This document shows positions 51,884 to 61,136 of a stretch of 61,198 nt of DNA, in pieces. This DNA is from an uncultured Paenibacillaceae bacterium (GTDB lineage Bacteria; Bacillota; Bacilli; Aneurinibacillales; Aneurinibacillaceae), in NCBI GenBank assembly GCA_937874515.1, contig CALNBV010000256.1, positions 1-61,198 on the forward strand. Direction: 5' to 3'. Positions within the stretch are counted from its first letter, which is position 1, and every line of letters starts with the position of its first letter. The position numbers were made by a program, and so were the translations under genes. The notes under the pieces are model-generated. The model had not been told where the DNA came from and made no database searches. It saw only the letters and a list, made by a program, of their open reading frames with translations.

Positions 51884-52413
51884 GATTTCTCGTGGTAAGT
51901 GACACCCATGGAGAAAAGGAACCCCTTTTAGAGGTAATGGAGAGGCACCATAAAGAAAGTACTAGAATTTTTCATTGTGGTGATTATTGTATTCCTGCCG
52001 TTACTTTTCCAGAAATCACATTTGCTAAAGGGAACTGTGATCGGGATGAGGAAATACAAGAGGAGAACCTTATAGAAATTGGTGGTTTGCGAATTTTACA
52101 AGTTCATGGTCATAGGTATAAAGTAAAGGAAACTTCCTTAAAACTACAATACCGGGCCATGGAGCTTGGAGCGAATTTTGTGTTATTTGGGCATACCCAT
52201 ATTCCAACCTGTGTGATGAATAAGAATATATTGTATTTAAATCCTGGAAGCTTATTGATTCCACGTTTTTATTCTGTTCCTACTTACGCGGTTGTTACAG
52301 TGAGTGCTGCCGAGGACCAGGAAAGGGTCAGATTGGATGTGGATTTCTTTTCCTTATATGGTGAACGGCAAAAGGGTTATGGAGGAGTATATTATTTGAA
52401 GGCAATTCAATAG
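51880..52413 (+). CDS. ysnB: YfcE/YsnB-type metallophosphoesterase
   Basis: A 177-residue cytosolic calcineurin-like phosphodiesterase. Metal motifs: VVSDTHGEKEPL, FHCGDYC, KGNCDRDEE, QVHGHRY and LFGHTHIP; then NPGSLLIPR. Natural substrate unknown. GTG start at 51880 overlaps the rdgB stop (ATGTGA region), so translation is coupled. GGGAG upstream. Confidence 0.93.
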   Translation: MRFLVVSDTHGEKEPLLEVMERHHKESTRIFHCGDYCIPAVTFPEITFAKGNCDRDEEIQEENLIEIGGLRILQVHGHRYKVKETSLKLQYRAMELGANFVLFGHTHIPTCVMNKNILYLNPGSLLIPRFYSVPTYAVVTVSAAEDQERVRLDVDFFSLYGERQKGYGGVYYLKAIQ

Positions 52414-52438
52414 TTAATCAGTAATGAGGGGGGATGTT

Positions 52439-53479
52439 ATGATTGGGAATCAGAATGAAAAGGTCGTTTTGTTTCCGAATATGGTTGAAAACCTCCTGAA
52501 AAAAGCTTTCACAGCAAAAGAGGAAAAACGTTATGAAGAGGCCCAGGGACACCTGCTCCCAATTTTGCAGTTTAGCCCCCGGCATCCTGTAGCTCTCTTA
52601 ACACTGGCTCTTATTTTATATGATGCGAAATGTTTTGAAGAAGCCGTAGAACTTTTTTCTTTTATGTGGGAGGAGAAAATTGGCAAGCGGAGAGAATGGC
52701 TTCCATACTATCTTTCTTGCTTAATTCAATTAGAGGATTATGAATCGATTAGTGATGTGTTGCATAAAGCTACCAAAGAAGAAGAATTCCAGGATGTAAT
52801 GGGACAATTCCAAGAAATCTCTGAAGCATGCGACCTTCTTCGGGACTGTGGCGAGGAGCAACATTTTACAAAAGAAGTTGTGTTAAATAAATTAGAAACA
52901 AATCCTGATTATCATCATTTATTGGAAGATAATTTGCACAGTGGCAATTTTGAAGAACAGCTTAACTCCATTGAACAATTAAAACATATACATACGAATA
53001 ATACAGTTGCTGCATTGAAAAATTACTTACTTATGGATGGGCCTGAACCTATTTTGAAAACCTTTGCTTTAAGAGCCTTACGGGAAATGGGTGAAAAAGG
53101 TGAAATTGTTATACATAAATTTGGACATGAATATTGTACCCGAATAGAAGATGTGCCTTTACAGGATCACGAAGTTCCTGAAAAGGAATGGAAAGTCATT
53201 GAGAAAATCAATGAAATGACAGATAAAGATAATACTTCTTTTTTGCCCTTTGCCTTTCAATTATGGATGGAATATTTATTTTCCATTTTTCCTTTGCATC
53301 CTAAGGTGCATAATCCATCTGGATGGGCAGCTGCCCTCCATTATGCAACGTCGAAGTTATTGCATTTGAATCAAAGCCAAAAAGAAGTTGCCAACCTTTA
53401 TGGGGTATCCATGTCCATTGTATCCAGAAATTATAAAAACCTGAATGATGTATTAATCATTGATTCGAGAATACGGTAA
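52439..53479 (+). CDS. ysoA: TPR-containing protein (YsoA-like)
   Basis: A 346-residue protein with N-terminal TPR-like helices (AFTAKEEKRYEEAQGHLLP, ALILYDAKCFEEAVELF). A central HEAT-like helical repeat includes NTVAALKNYLLMDGPEPILK and TFALRALREMGEKGE. The C-terminal segment, SQKEVANLYGVSMSIVSRNY, looks like a helix-turn-helix. Partners unknown. ATG 52439 follows GAGGGGGGA; the upstream ATG at 52424 overlaps that site. Its place before tig matches YsoA of B. subtilis. Confidence 0.82.
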   Translation: MIGNQNEKVVLFPNMVENLLKKAFTAKEEKRYEEAQGHLLPILQFSPRHPVALLTLALILYDAKCFEEAVELFSFMWEEKIGKRREWLPYYLSCLIQLEDYESISDVLHKATKEEEFQDVMGQFQEISEACDLLRDCGEEQHFTKEVVLNKLETNPDYHHLLEDNLHSGNFEEQLNSIEQLKHIHTNNTVAALKNYLLMDGPEPILKTFALRALREMGEKGEIVIHKFGHEYCTRIEDVPLQDHEVPEKEWKVIEKINEMTDKDNTSFLPFAFQLWMEYLFSIFPLHPKVHNPSGWAAALHYATSKLLHLNQSQKEVANLYGVSMSIVSRNYKNLNDVLIIDSRIR

Positions 53480-53493
53480 CCGGGTTTCGTCAG

Positions 53494-53521
53494 TTGAAAT
53501 CAGGTGGGTTTATGATATAAT
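53494..53521 (+). promoter_or_regulatory. promoter of tig
   Basis: TTGAAA (53494-53499), 16-base spacer, TGATATAAT with extended -10 (TATAAT 53516-53521). Confidence 0.8.
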
Positions 53522-53608
53522 AAAATGGTTATAATGGCAGATGTAATCAAGTACATATTGTCGGGAAAATTATGAGTTGTCATAGATTTTTAGGAGGGGA
53601 AAGCATAA

Positions 53609-54892
53609 ATGAAAGCAACTTGGGAAAAGTTAGAAAATAACCAGGGCGTTTTAACAATTGAAGTTGAAGAGGAACAAGTAGAAAACGCCATTGAAATGGC
53701 TTTTGTAAAGGTTTCCAAAAAAGTGAACATCCCTGGATTCCGTAAAGGAAAAGTACCACGTAAAGTATTCGAAGCACGTTTTGGTGTAGAATCTTTATAT
53801 CAAGATGCTTTAGATATTATTTTACCTGAAGCTTATTCTCAAGCAGTTGACGAAACAGGAATTTATCCAGTTGATCGTCCAGAAGTTGATATTCAACAAA
53901 TGGAAAAAGGTCAACCTTTAATTTTCAAAGCAACAGTAACCGTTAAGCCAGAGGTTACTCTTGGAGATTATAAAGGATTAACTGTTGAAGAAAAAGACTT
54001 TTCAATTACCGATGAAAAAGTTGAAGAAGAGCTTGTGAAAATGCAAGACCGTGCAGCTGAACTTAATGTGATTGAAGATGGAGAACTTGAAAAAGGCGAT
54101 ATTTCAATCATTAACTTCGATGGTTATGTTGATGGGGAAGCTTTTGAAGGTGGAAAAGCAGAAAATTATCAACTTGAAATTGGTTCCAATACCTTTATTC
54201 CAGGTTTTGAAGACCAAATGGTTGGCATGAAAAAGGATGAGGAAAGAGATGTAAATGTAACTTTCCCTGAAGAGTATCATTCTGCTGAACTTGCAGGAAA
54301 GCCTGCTGTATTCAAAGTGAAAGTAAATGAAATTAAGCGTAAATCTGTTCCTGCTCTTGATGATGAGTTTGCTAAAGATGTTAGCGAGTTTGATACTTTA
54401 GATGAACTTAAACAAGATATCAAGAATAAACTTGAAGAGCAAGGGAAAAAAGATGAAGAAAATTATCAAAAAGAAGCATTGATTGAACAGGCAACAAAAA
54501 ATGCAACTGTTGAACTCCCTGAAGTAATGATTGAAAATGAAATTTCTAATATGCTTCAGGAATTTGAACAACGTTTATCAATGCAAGGATTAAACCTTGA
54601 ACTTTATTATCAATTCTCTGGTTTAGATGAAGAAAAAATGCGTGACCAATTCCGTAGCGATGCAGAAATGCGTGTACGCACTACTTTAACTATCGAAACC
54701 ATTGGTAAAGTTGAGAACATCGAAGTGACCAGCGAAGAAATTGATCAAGAAATTGAGAACCTCGCTGCGCTATATAACCGTAATGCTGATGAAATTCGTC
54801 AAATTTTCGGTGCCCGTGACGGATTTGAAGGATTAAAAAATGACCTTATGATCCGCAAAACCATTGATTTTCTTGTTGAAAATAGTAAATAA
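53609..54892 (+). CDS. tig: trigger factor
   Basis: A 427-residue ribosome-associated chaperone and peptidyl-prolyl isomerase. The ribosome-docking N-terminal domain carries the GFRKGKVPR signature. The FKBP domain is around residues 160-245 (DISIINFDGYVDGEAFEGG, IPGFEDQMVGM), with a C-terminal helical cradle after it. Strong AGGAGGGG site. Its own promoter and terminator isolate it from clpP. Confidence 0.97.
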   Translation: MKATWEKLENNQGVLTIEVEEEQVENAIEMAFVKVSKKVNIPGFRKGKVPRKVFEARFGVESLYQDALDIILPEAYSQAVDETGIYPVDRPEVDIQQMEKGQPLIFKATVTVKPEVTLGDYKGLTVEEKDFSITDEKVEEELVKMQDRAAELNVIEDGELEKGDISIINFDGYVDGEAFEGGKAENYQLEIGSNTFIPGFEDQMVGMKKDEERDVNVTFPEEYHSAELAGKPAVFKVKVNEIKRKSVPALDDEFAKDVSEFDTLDELKQDIKNKLEEQGKKDEENYQKEALIEQATKNATVELPEVMIENEISNMLQEFEQRLSMQGLNLELYYQFSGLDEEKMRDQFRSDAEMRVRTTLTIETIGKVENIEVTSEEIDQEIENLAALYNRNADEIRQIFGARDGFEGLKNDLMIRKTIDFLVENSK

Positions 54893-54907
54893 TATAACAT
54901 AACTAGA

Positions 54908-54940
54908 AAAACAAGGCGCGAGAAATCGTGCCTTGTTTTT
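54908..54940 (+). terminator. terminator after tig
   Basis: ACAAGGCGCGA / TCGTGCCTTGT hairpin with TTTTT. It is immediately upstream of clpP and may allow some readthrough. Confidence 0.85.
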
Positions 54941-54968
54941 CAAAAACAGTCGGAAGGGGGAATCAGTA

Positions 54969-55556
54969 ATGGTTATACCTTATGTCGTTGAAACTACAAA
55001 TCGGGGGGAAAGGGCATATGATATTTATTCTCGATTGCTTAAAGATCGAATCATTATGCTTGGTTCCGAAATTGATGATCAAGTTGCCAACGCAGTTGTA
55101 GCTCAACTTTTATTCCTCGCAGCTGAAGATTCCGAAAAAGACATACATCTATACATAAATTCACCTGGCGGATCAATTACTGCCGGGATGGCTATCTATG
55201 ATACAATGAACTTTATTAAACCGGATGTTTCCACTATTTGCACAGGCATGGCTGCCAGTATGGGTTCTTTTCTTCTCATGGCTGGGGCTAAAGGAAAACG
55301 CTTTGCACTGCCAAATAGTGAAATCATGATACATCAACCTCTTGGTGGAGTAAGAGGGCAAGCTTCAGACATTCAAATCCATGCCCAATGGATTTTGAAA
55401 ACGAAAGAAAAAATAAATCGGATTTATGCTGAGCGTACAGGTCAACCACTAGAACGTGTTGAACAAGATACTGACAGAGATAATTTTATGAACGTTGAGG
55501 AAGCAAAGGAATATGGTTTAATCGACGAGATAATCTCGCGTAATAATCAAATGTGA
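54969..55556 (+). CDS. clpP: ATP-dependent Clp protease proteolytic subunit
   Basis: A 195-residue serine protease; seven-ring dimers partner with ClpX or ClpC. Catalytic Ser97 (GMAASMGS) and His122 (EIMIHQPLGG) are visible, with the Asp in the C-terminal third. ATG 54969 is chosen: GGAAGGGGG lies upstream and the family begins near VIPYVVE. The longer frame from 54933 starts in the terminator T-run. Four bases before the longest clpX frame; unlike in B. subtilis, clpP lies next to clpX. Confidence 0.97.
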   Translation: MVIPYVVETTNRGERAYDIYSRLLKDRIIMLGSEIDDQVANAVVAQLLFLAAEDSEKDIHLYINSPGGSITAGMAIYDTMNFIKPDVSTICTGMAASMGSFLLMAGAKGKRFALPNSEIMIHQPLGGVRGQASDIQIHAQWILKTKEKINRIYAERTGQPLERVEQDTDRDNFMNVEEAKEYGLIDEIISRNNQM

Positions 55557-55567
55557 GGGGTGACTTC

Positions 55568-56842
55568 ATGTTTAAATTTAATGATGAAAAAGGTCAATTA
55601 AAATGTTCTTTCTGCGGTAAATCCCAGGATCAGGTCCGCAAATTGGTTGCGGGACCAGGGGTCTATATCTGCGATGAGTGTATTGAATTATGTACAGAAA
55701 TCGTTGAAGAAGAATTAGGTACTGAAGAGGAAATTGACCTTAAAGAGGTTCCGAAACCCCAGGAAATTCGTAAATTTCTAGATGATTATGTAATCGGACA
55801 GGACGCAGCGAAGAAATCCTTATCTGTTGCCGTGTATAATCATTATAAGCGGATTAATACAGGGGCTAAAATTGATGATGTAGAACTTGCAAAAAGTAAT
55901 ATTTTAATGCTCGGTCCTACAGGTAGTGGGAAAACATTGCTTGCACAAACTCTGGCAAGGATTCTAAATGTTCCTTTTGCCATTGCGGATGCCACCTCTT
56001 TAACAGAAGCTGGTTATGTGGGTGAAGATGTTGAGAATATTCTTCTTAAACTAATCCAGGCTGCTGATTATGATGTGGAAAAAGCAGAACGGGGTATTAT
56101 TTATATCGATGAAATCGATAAAGTAGCAAGAAAATCAGAAAACCCTTCCATTACCCGGGATGTTTCTGGAGAAGGTGTACAGCAAGCCCTTCTTAAAATT
56201 CTTGAAGGCACCGTTGCTAGCGTTCCACCACAAGGCGGTAGAAAGCATCCCCATCAGGAATTTATTCAAATTGATACATCCAATATTCTCTTTATTGTTG
56301 GTGGAGCATTTGATGGGATTGAACAAATCATTAAACGCCGTTTAGGTAAAAAAGTGATTGGTTTTGGCACAAAAGAAGAGCAACAGGTAGCGAGGGAATT
56401 AAAACCTGGTGAATATTTACAAAAGGTTCTTCCAGAAGATTTATTGAAATTCGGCTTAATCCCTGAATTTGTTGGACGCCTTCCAGTGGTCACTACCTTA
56501 GAACCCCTGGATGAAACAGCTTTAATACGAATTTTAACAGAGCCTAAAAATGCACTTGTTAAACAGTATCAGAAGTTATTGGAAATGGATAATGCAGAAC
56601 TTGTGTTTACTGAAGGCGCTTTACTGGAAATTGCGAAAGAAGCCATTAAACGGAATACAGGTGCCCGTGGATTACGCTCAATCATTGAATCCATTATGTT
56701 GGATATTATGTTTGAACTTCCAACACGAGAAGATATTGTCAAGTGTGTCATAACGGAAGAGTCTGTTCGACAAAAAAGCGATCCAGAATTGTATACAAAT
56801 CAAGGGCAAAAAGTGATTGATAAACCTGAAAGAAGTGCTTAA
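55568..56842 (+). CDS. clpX: Clp protease ATP-binding subunit ClpX
   Basis: A 424-residue AAA+ unfoldase. N-terminal zinc-binding domain (CSFCGKS...CDEC), Walker A GPTGSGKT, Walker B IIYIDEIDKVARK, and the IGF loop that docks on ClpP (VIGFG). ATG 55568 follows GAGGGGTGA; the GTG at 55553 overlaps clpP. Probably transcribed with clpP. Strong terminator after it. Confidence 0.97.
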   Translation: MFKFNDEKGQLKCSFCGKSQDQVRKLVAGPGVYICDECIELCTEIVEEELGTEEEIDLKEVPKPQEIRKFLDDYVIGQDAAKKSLSVAVYNHYKRINTGAKIDDVELAKSNILMLGPTGSGKTLLAQTLARILNVPFAIADATSLTEAGYVGEDVENILLKLIQAADYDVEKAERGIIYIDEIDKVARKSENPSITRDVSGEGVQQALLKILEGTVASVPPQGGRKHPHQEFIQIDTSNILFIVGGAFDGIEQIIKRRLGKKVIGFGTKEEQQVARELKPGEYLQKVLPEDLLKFGLIPEFVGRLPVVTTLEPLDETALIRILTEPKNALVKQYQKLLEMDNAELVFTEGALLEIAKEAIKRNTGARGLRSIIESIMLDIMFELPTREDIVKCVITEESVRQKSDPELYTNQGQKVIDKPERSA

Positions 56843-56861
56843 TTAAATAACTTCAATAAAG

Positions 56862-56912
56862 AAAAAAGACGACTCCAATTCATTTTTTTTGAATTTTAGA
56901 GTCGTCTTTTTG
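56862..56912 (+). terminator. terminator after clpX
   Basis: AAAAAGACGACTC / GAGTCGTCTTTTT arms with an AT-rich loop that itself holds an internal AATTCA/TGAATT pair. Confidence 0.9.
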
Positions 56913-57009
56913 TTAACGTCTTTTTTTCGTTTAATTATCCCTACTAAGGGGGAATAATAACTTTTATAACTAATGGGGTGACCGAAACTCGCTGTAAAGG
57001 AGGATCCTT

Positions 57010-58725
57010 ATGAATTGGACATTGGTTTTAACCCTAATTCAAGTGTTTTTTGCGATAATTATTGGGATATATTTCTGGAATTTGCTTAAGAGTCAAAGAA
57101 ACAGTAAAAGTACAATTGATCGAGAATCTAAAAAAGAAATGGAACAGCTAAGAAAGCTTCGTTCCATTTCTCTTACTGAACCCCTTGCTGAGAAAACCCG
57201 TCCCAGTCAACTAAAGGATATTGTGGGACAGGAGGATGGATTACGTTCTTTAAGGGCAGCTTTATGTGGTCCTAATCCACAACACATTATTATTTATGGA
57301 CCGCCAGGTGTAGGAAAGACGGCGGCAGCAAGGGTTGTTTTGGAGGAAGCGAAAAAAAGCTCCCTATCGCCTTTTAAAGATGATGCTCGCTTTATTGAAT
57401 TAGACGCAACAACAGCCCGTTTTGATGAAAGAGGAATTGCAGATCCTCTCATTGGATCAGTTCATGATCCTATTTATCAAGGTGCTGGACCTATGGGTCA
57501 GGCAGGAATTCCACAGCCTAAGCCAGGTGCGGTAACGAAGGCCCATGGGGGGATTTTATTCATCGATGAGATCGGTGAATTGCATTCTATTCAAATGAAT
57601 AAATTATTAAAAGTATTAGAAGACCGTAAGGTATTTTTGGAAAGTGCTTACTATAGTGAAGAAAATATGCAAATTCCAGGCCATATTCATGATATTTTTC
57701 AAAATGGATTGCCTGCTGATTTTCGCTTAATTGGCGCAACAACACGGACTCCTGACGAATTGCCTCCCGCTATACGATCCCGTTGTTTAGAAATTTTCTT
57801 CCGTTCATTGAATCCCGATGAAATTTATGAAATTGGGTCGAAAGCAATTGAAAAAATCGGAATGGATTGTCAGGAAGGTGCCATTGAATTATTAACCTGT
57901 TATGCAACCAACGGTAGAGAAGCCGTGAATATGGTACAAATTGCTGCTGGTCTTGCCTTAACAGAGAATCGTAATGAAGTACGGATTTCTGATTTTGAAT
58001 GGGTCATTAATAGTAGCCAAAAGAATCCTCGACCTGATAAAAAAGTGAATGAAGGTGCCCATGTTGGACTTGTAAACGGGTTAGCTGTCTATGGGCCAAA
58101 TATGGGAGCGCTTTTAGAAATTGAAGTCACTGCTACTCCGGCTGGGGAAGAAGGCAAAGGAAATTTAATGATTACAGGAATTGTGGATGAAGAAGAAATG
58201 GGTGGCGGGCAACGAAAATTACGGAGAAAATCTATGGCTCGTAGTTCTGTGGAAAATGTTCTTACGGTTTTAAGCCATAAAGGATTAAAAACCAGGGATT
58301 ACGATCTCCATATTAATTTTCCCAGTGGGTCACCAGTTGATGGGCCTTCTGCAGGGATCGCGATGGCCACAGCCATTTATTCAGCAATTAAGGATGAACC
58401 TGTGAATCCTTATTTAGCAATGACTGGAGAGATCAGCATTAGAGGCCATGTAAAGCCTGTAGGAGGAATTGTAGCGAAGGTAAAAGCGGCACAATACGCT
58501 GGAGTGAAAAAAGTAATTATTCCTCGAGAAAATTGGCAAGAGATTTTTAATGAATTAGAAGGCATTCAAGTCATCCCTGTTGACCGTTTTCAGGAAGTCA
58601 TTGATCTTGCCCTGGCTGAAAGGCCAGAAGTGATGCCAGAAATTCTCCCTTTAGAACAACCTGTTTTACTTGCAGGAGATCATTTAAACCCATCTCCATC
58701 CCTAAATATGGGCGCCTTAGATTAG
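57010..58725 (+). CDS. lonB: Lon-like membrane protease LonB
   Basis: A 571-residue AAA+ protease, forespore-associated in B. subtilis. The N-terminal hydrophobic helix (about residues 3-25) tethers it to the membrane. Walker A GPPGVGKT, Walker B GGILFIDEIGEL, and the C-terminal S16 domain with the catalytic Ser in DGPSAGIAMATA and Lys in KPVGGIVAKVKAAQ are visible. AAGGAGG before the ATG. Followed by lon as in B. subtilis; no clear sporulation promoter was proven. Confidence 0.95.
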   Translation: MNWTLVLTLIQVFFAIIIGIYFWNLLKSQRNSKSTIDRESKKEMEQLRKLRSISLTEPLAEKTRPSQLKDIVGQEDGLRSLRAALCGPNPQHIIIYGPPGVGKTAAARVVLEEAKKSSLSPFKDDARFIELDATTARFDERGIADPLIGSVHDPIYQGAGPMGQAGIPQPKPGAVTKAHGGILFIDEIGELHSIQMNKLLKVLEDRKVFLESAYYSEENMQIPGHIHDIFQNGLPADFRLIGATTRTPDELPPAIRSRCLEIFFRSLNPDEIYEIGSKAIEKIGMDCQEGAIELLTCYATNGREAVNMVQIAAGLALTENRNEVRISDFEWVINSSQKNPRPDKKVNEGAHVGLVNGLAVYGPNMGALLEIEVTATPAGEEGKGNLMITGIVDEEEMGGGQRKLRRKSMARSSVENVLTVLSHKGLKTRDYDLHINFPSGSPVDGPSAGIAMATAIYSAIKDEPVNPYLAMTGEISIRGHVKPVGGIVAKVKAAQYAGVKKVIIPRENWQEIFNELEGIQVIPVDRFQEVIDLALAERPEVMPEILPLEQPVLLAGDHLNPSPSLNMGALD

Positions 58726-58805
58726 ACAAGCCAGTCTAGTTACGCTAAAATGAAACTGGCAAGAAATTCATATCGGAGGATACAGGGAACTTGGAGGTTG
58801 ATAAG

Positions 58806-61136
58806 ATGGGAACACAGGAAACGAATAGACAAATCCCTCTTCTTCCATTGCGTGGATTATTGGTTTTTCCGGGTATGGTTTTACACCTTGATGTTGGCCG
58901 TGAGAAATCAATAAAAGCCCTAGAAAATGCGATGGTGGATGATCACCTTATTCTTCTGGCGACACAGGAAGAAATTCATATCGAAGAACCAACGATAGAT
59001 GATATTTTTTCAATCGGCACAGTTGCTAAAGTAAAGCAAATGTTAAAATTGCCGAATGGTACCATAAGAGTATTGGTGGAAGGAATTTCTCGTGCGCAAA
59101 TCATTGAATATACAAATGAAGAAGAATTTTTTCAGGTTCATATTCAATTAATTGAAGAGGATTTTGAAGTAAATGTAGAAAGGGAAGCGCTGATGCGTAC
59201 CCTTCTATCCAGTTTTGAACAATATATTAGCCTTTCTAAGAAAGTCGTGCCAGAAACACTTGCATCTGTTTCTGATATCGGAGAGCCTGGCCGTCTTGCT
59301 GATATTATTACCTCTCATCTTCCTTTGAAAATTAAGGATAAACAGGAGATTCTTGAAACCCTGGATGTAAAAGAGCGGATTGAAAAACTCCTAAGCATTT
59401 TACAAAATGAACAGGAAGTTCTTGAATTAGAACGGAAAATTGGCCAGCGTGTCAAAAAACAAATGGAAAAGACCCAGAAGGAATATTATTTAAGAGAACA
59501 AATGAAAGCCATCCAAAAAGAATTGGGTGATAAAGAAGGCCGTTCTGGGGAAATTGAGGAACTAAGGGAAAAGCTAGACAATAGTGGCGCACCACCTAAT
59601 ATTGTGGAAAAAGTGGAGCGGGAAATTGAACGTTTAGAAAAAATGCCTACGACCAGTGCGGAAGGAACGGTTGTCCGTACCTATATTGATTGGATATTAG
59701 GCATTCCCTGGGACAAACGAACAGATGATAATTTAGATCTTCATCATGCAGAAAGTATTTTGAATGAAGACCATTACGGTTTGGAAAAAGCAAAAGATCG
59801 GGTTCTTGAATATTTAGCGGTACAGAAATTGGTCAATAAATTGAAAGGGCCTATTCTCTGTTTGGTTGGACCCCCTGGGGTAGGGAAAACATCATTAGCC
59901 CGTTCTGTGGCCCGAGCATTGGATCGGAAATTTGTCCGTATTTCTCTTGGTGGCGTTCGAGACGAGGCTGAAATTCGTGGCCATCGCAAAACTTACGTGG
60001 GAGCCATGCCTGGCCGGATTATTCAAGGGATGAAAACGGCAGGAACCATTAACCCTGTCTTTTTGCTTGATGAAATTGATAAAATGGCCATGGATTTTCG
60101 TGGGGACCCGGCAGCTGCTCTTTTGGAAGTGTTAGACCCCAATCAGAATGATACATTTGTGGATCATTATATTGAGGAGCCCTATGATCTTTCCAATGTA
60201 ATGTTTATTACTACTGCTAATGCGGTGCATAATATCCCTCGTCCCTTATTGGATCGTATGGAAATGTTATATATTCCTGGATATACCGAGATTGAAAAGT
60301 TGAAAATCTGTCTGGACTATTTATTGCCTAAACAAATGGAAGAACATGGTTTAGGGAGAGATCGACTGCAAGTTCAAGAAGATGCTCTGTTAAAAGTCAT
60401 TCGTGTATATACCCGTGAGGCAGGGGTGCGCAATCTTAACCGAATGATGGAGACCATCTGTCGTAAGGCAGCCCGTATTATTGTTTCTGGTACAAAGAAA
60501 AAGGTGGTTGTAACTGAAAGAACTCTGGAAGATCTTCTTGGTAAACCCCAGTACCGTTACGGAATTGCTGAGGTGGAAGATCAAATTGGGGCAGTGACTG
60601 GATTAGCCTGGACTGAAGCTGGTGGAGACACCTTGACCATTGAGGTTTCTTTATCCCCTGGGAAAGGAAAACTTACGTTAACTGGTAAATTGGGCGAGGT
60701 CATGAAAGAATCAGCTCAGGCAGCTTTCAGTTATATTCGTTCAAGGGCTGAAGCTTTAAATATTGATCCAGATTTTTATGAAAAAAACGATATTCATATC
60801 CACGTACCAGAAGGTGCCATTCCAAAAGATGGACCATCTGCAGGAATCACAATGGCCACAGCCCTTGTTTCTGCATTAGCAGGCATTCCTGTTTCCAAAG
60901 AAGTAGGAATGACAGGGGAGATAACCCTAAGAGGCCGTGTTCTTCCCATTGGGGGATTAAAAGAAAAAGCCCTGGCTGCTAATCGTGCTGGATTAAAGAC
61001 CATTATTATTCCTAAAGAAAATGAAAAAGATATTGAAGAAATCCCTGAAAGTGTGCGGGATGATTTGAAATTTATACCTGTGGAACATTTGGATGAAGTT
61101 CTCGAAGTTGCTTTATTAAAGGTGTCTAAATCATGA
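58806..61136 (+). CDS. lon: ATP-dependent protease La (Lon)
   Basis: A 776-residue soluble hexameric protease: N-terminal substrate-recognition LON domain (LPLRGLLVFPGMVLHLDVGR), coiled coil, AAA+ with GPPGVGKTSLA and LLDEIDKM, and S16 catalytic Ser/Lys in PKDGPSAGITMATA and GGLKEKALAANRAG. It degrades misfolded and regulatory proteins. ATG 58806 follows TTGGAGG; the longer TTG start at 58791 overlaps the ribosome site. ATGA overlap with engB. Confidence 0.97.
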   Translation: MGTQETNRQIPLLPLRGLLVFPGMVLHLDVGREKSIKALENAMVDDHLILLATQEEIHIEEPTIDDIFSIGTVAKVKQMLKLPNGTIRVLVEGISRAQIIEYTNEEEFFQVHIQLIEEDFEVNVEREALMRTLLSSFEQYISLSKKVVPETLASVSDIGEPGRLADIITSHLPLKIKDKQEILETLDVKERIEKLLSILQNEQEVLELERKIGQRVKKQMEKTQKEYYLREQMKAIQKELGDKEGRSGEIEELREKLDNSGAPPNIVEKVEREIERLEKMPTTSAEGTVVRTYIDWILGIPWDKRTDDNLDLHHAESILNEDHYGLEKAKDRVLEYLAVQKLVNKLKGPILCLVGPPGVGKTSLARSVARALDRKFVRISLGGVRDEAEIRGHRKTYVGAMPGRIIQGMKTAGTINPVFLLDEIDKMAMDFRGDPAAALLEVLDPNQNDTFVDHYIEEPYDLSNVMFITTANAVHNIPRPLLDRMEMLYIPGYTEIEKLKICLDYLLPKQMEEHGLGRDRLQVQEDALLKVIRVYTREAGVRNLNRMMETICRKAARIIVSGTKKKVVVTERTLEDLLGKPQYRYGIAEVEDQIGAVTGLAWTEAGGDTLTIEVSLSPGKGKLTLTGKLGEVMKESAQAAFSYIRSRAEALNIDPDFYEKNDIHIHVPEGAIPKDGPSAGITMATALVSALAGIPVSKEVGMTGEITLRGRVLPIGGLKEKALAANRAGLKTIIIPKENEKDIEEIPESVRDDLKFIPVEHLDEVLEVALLKVSKS

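Noticed and set aside
56940..56965. GGGGGAATAATA as a possible sigma-F/G -10 box for lonB
   Set aside because: The -10 fits only partly and no -35 (GnATA-like) is found at the right distance. lonB may still be sporulation-controlled, but the sequence does not show it.
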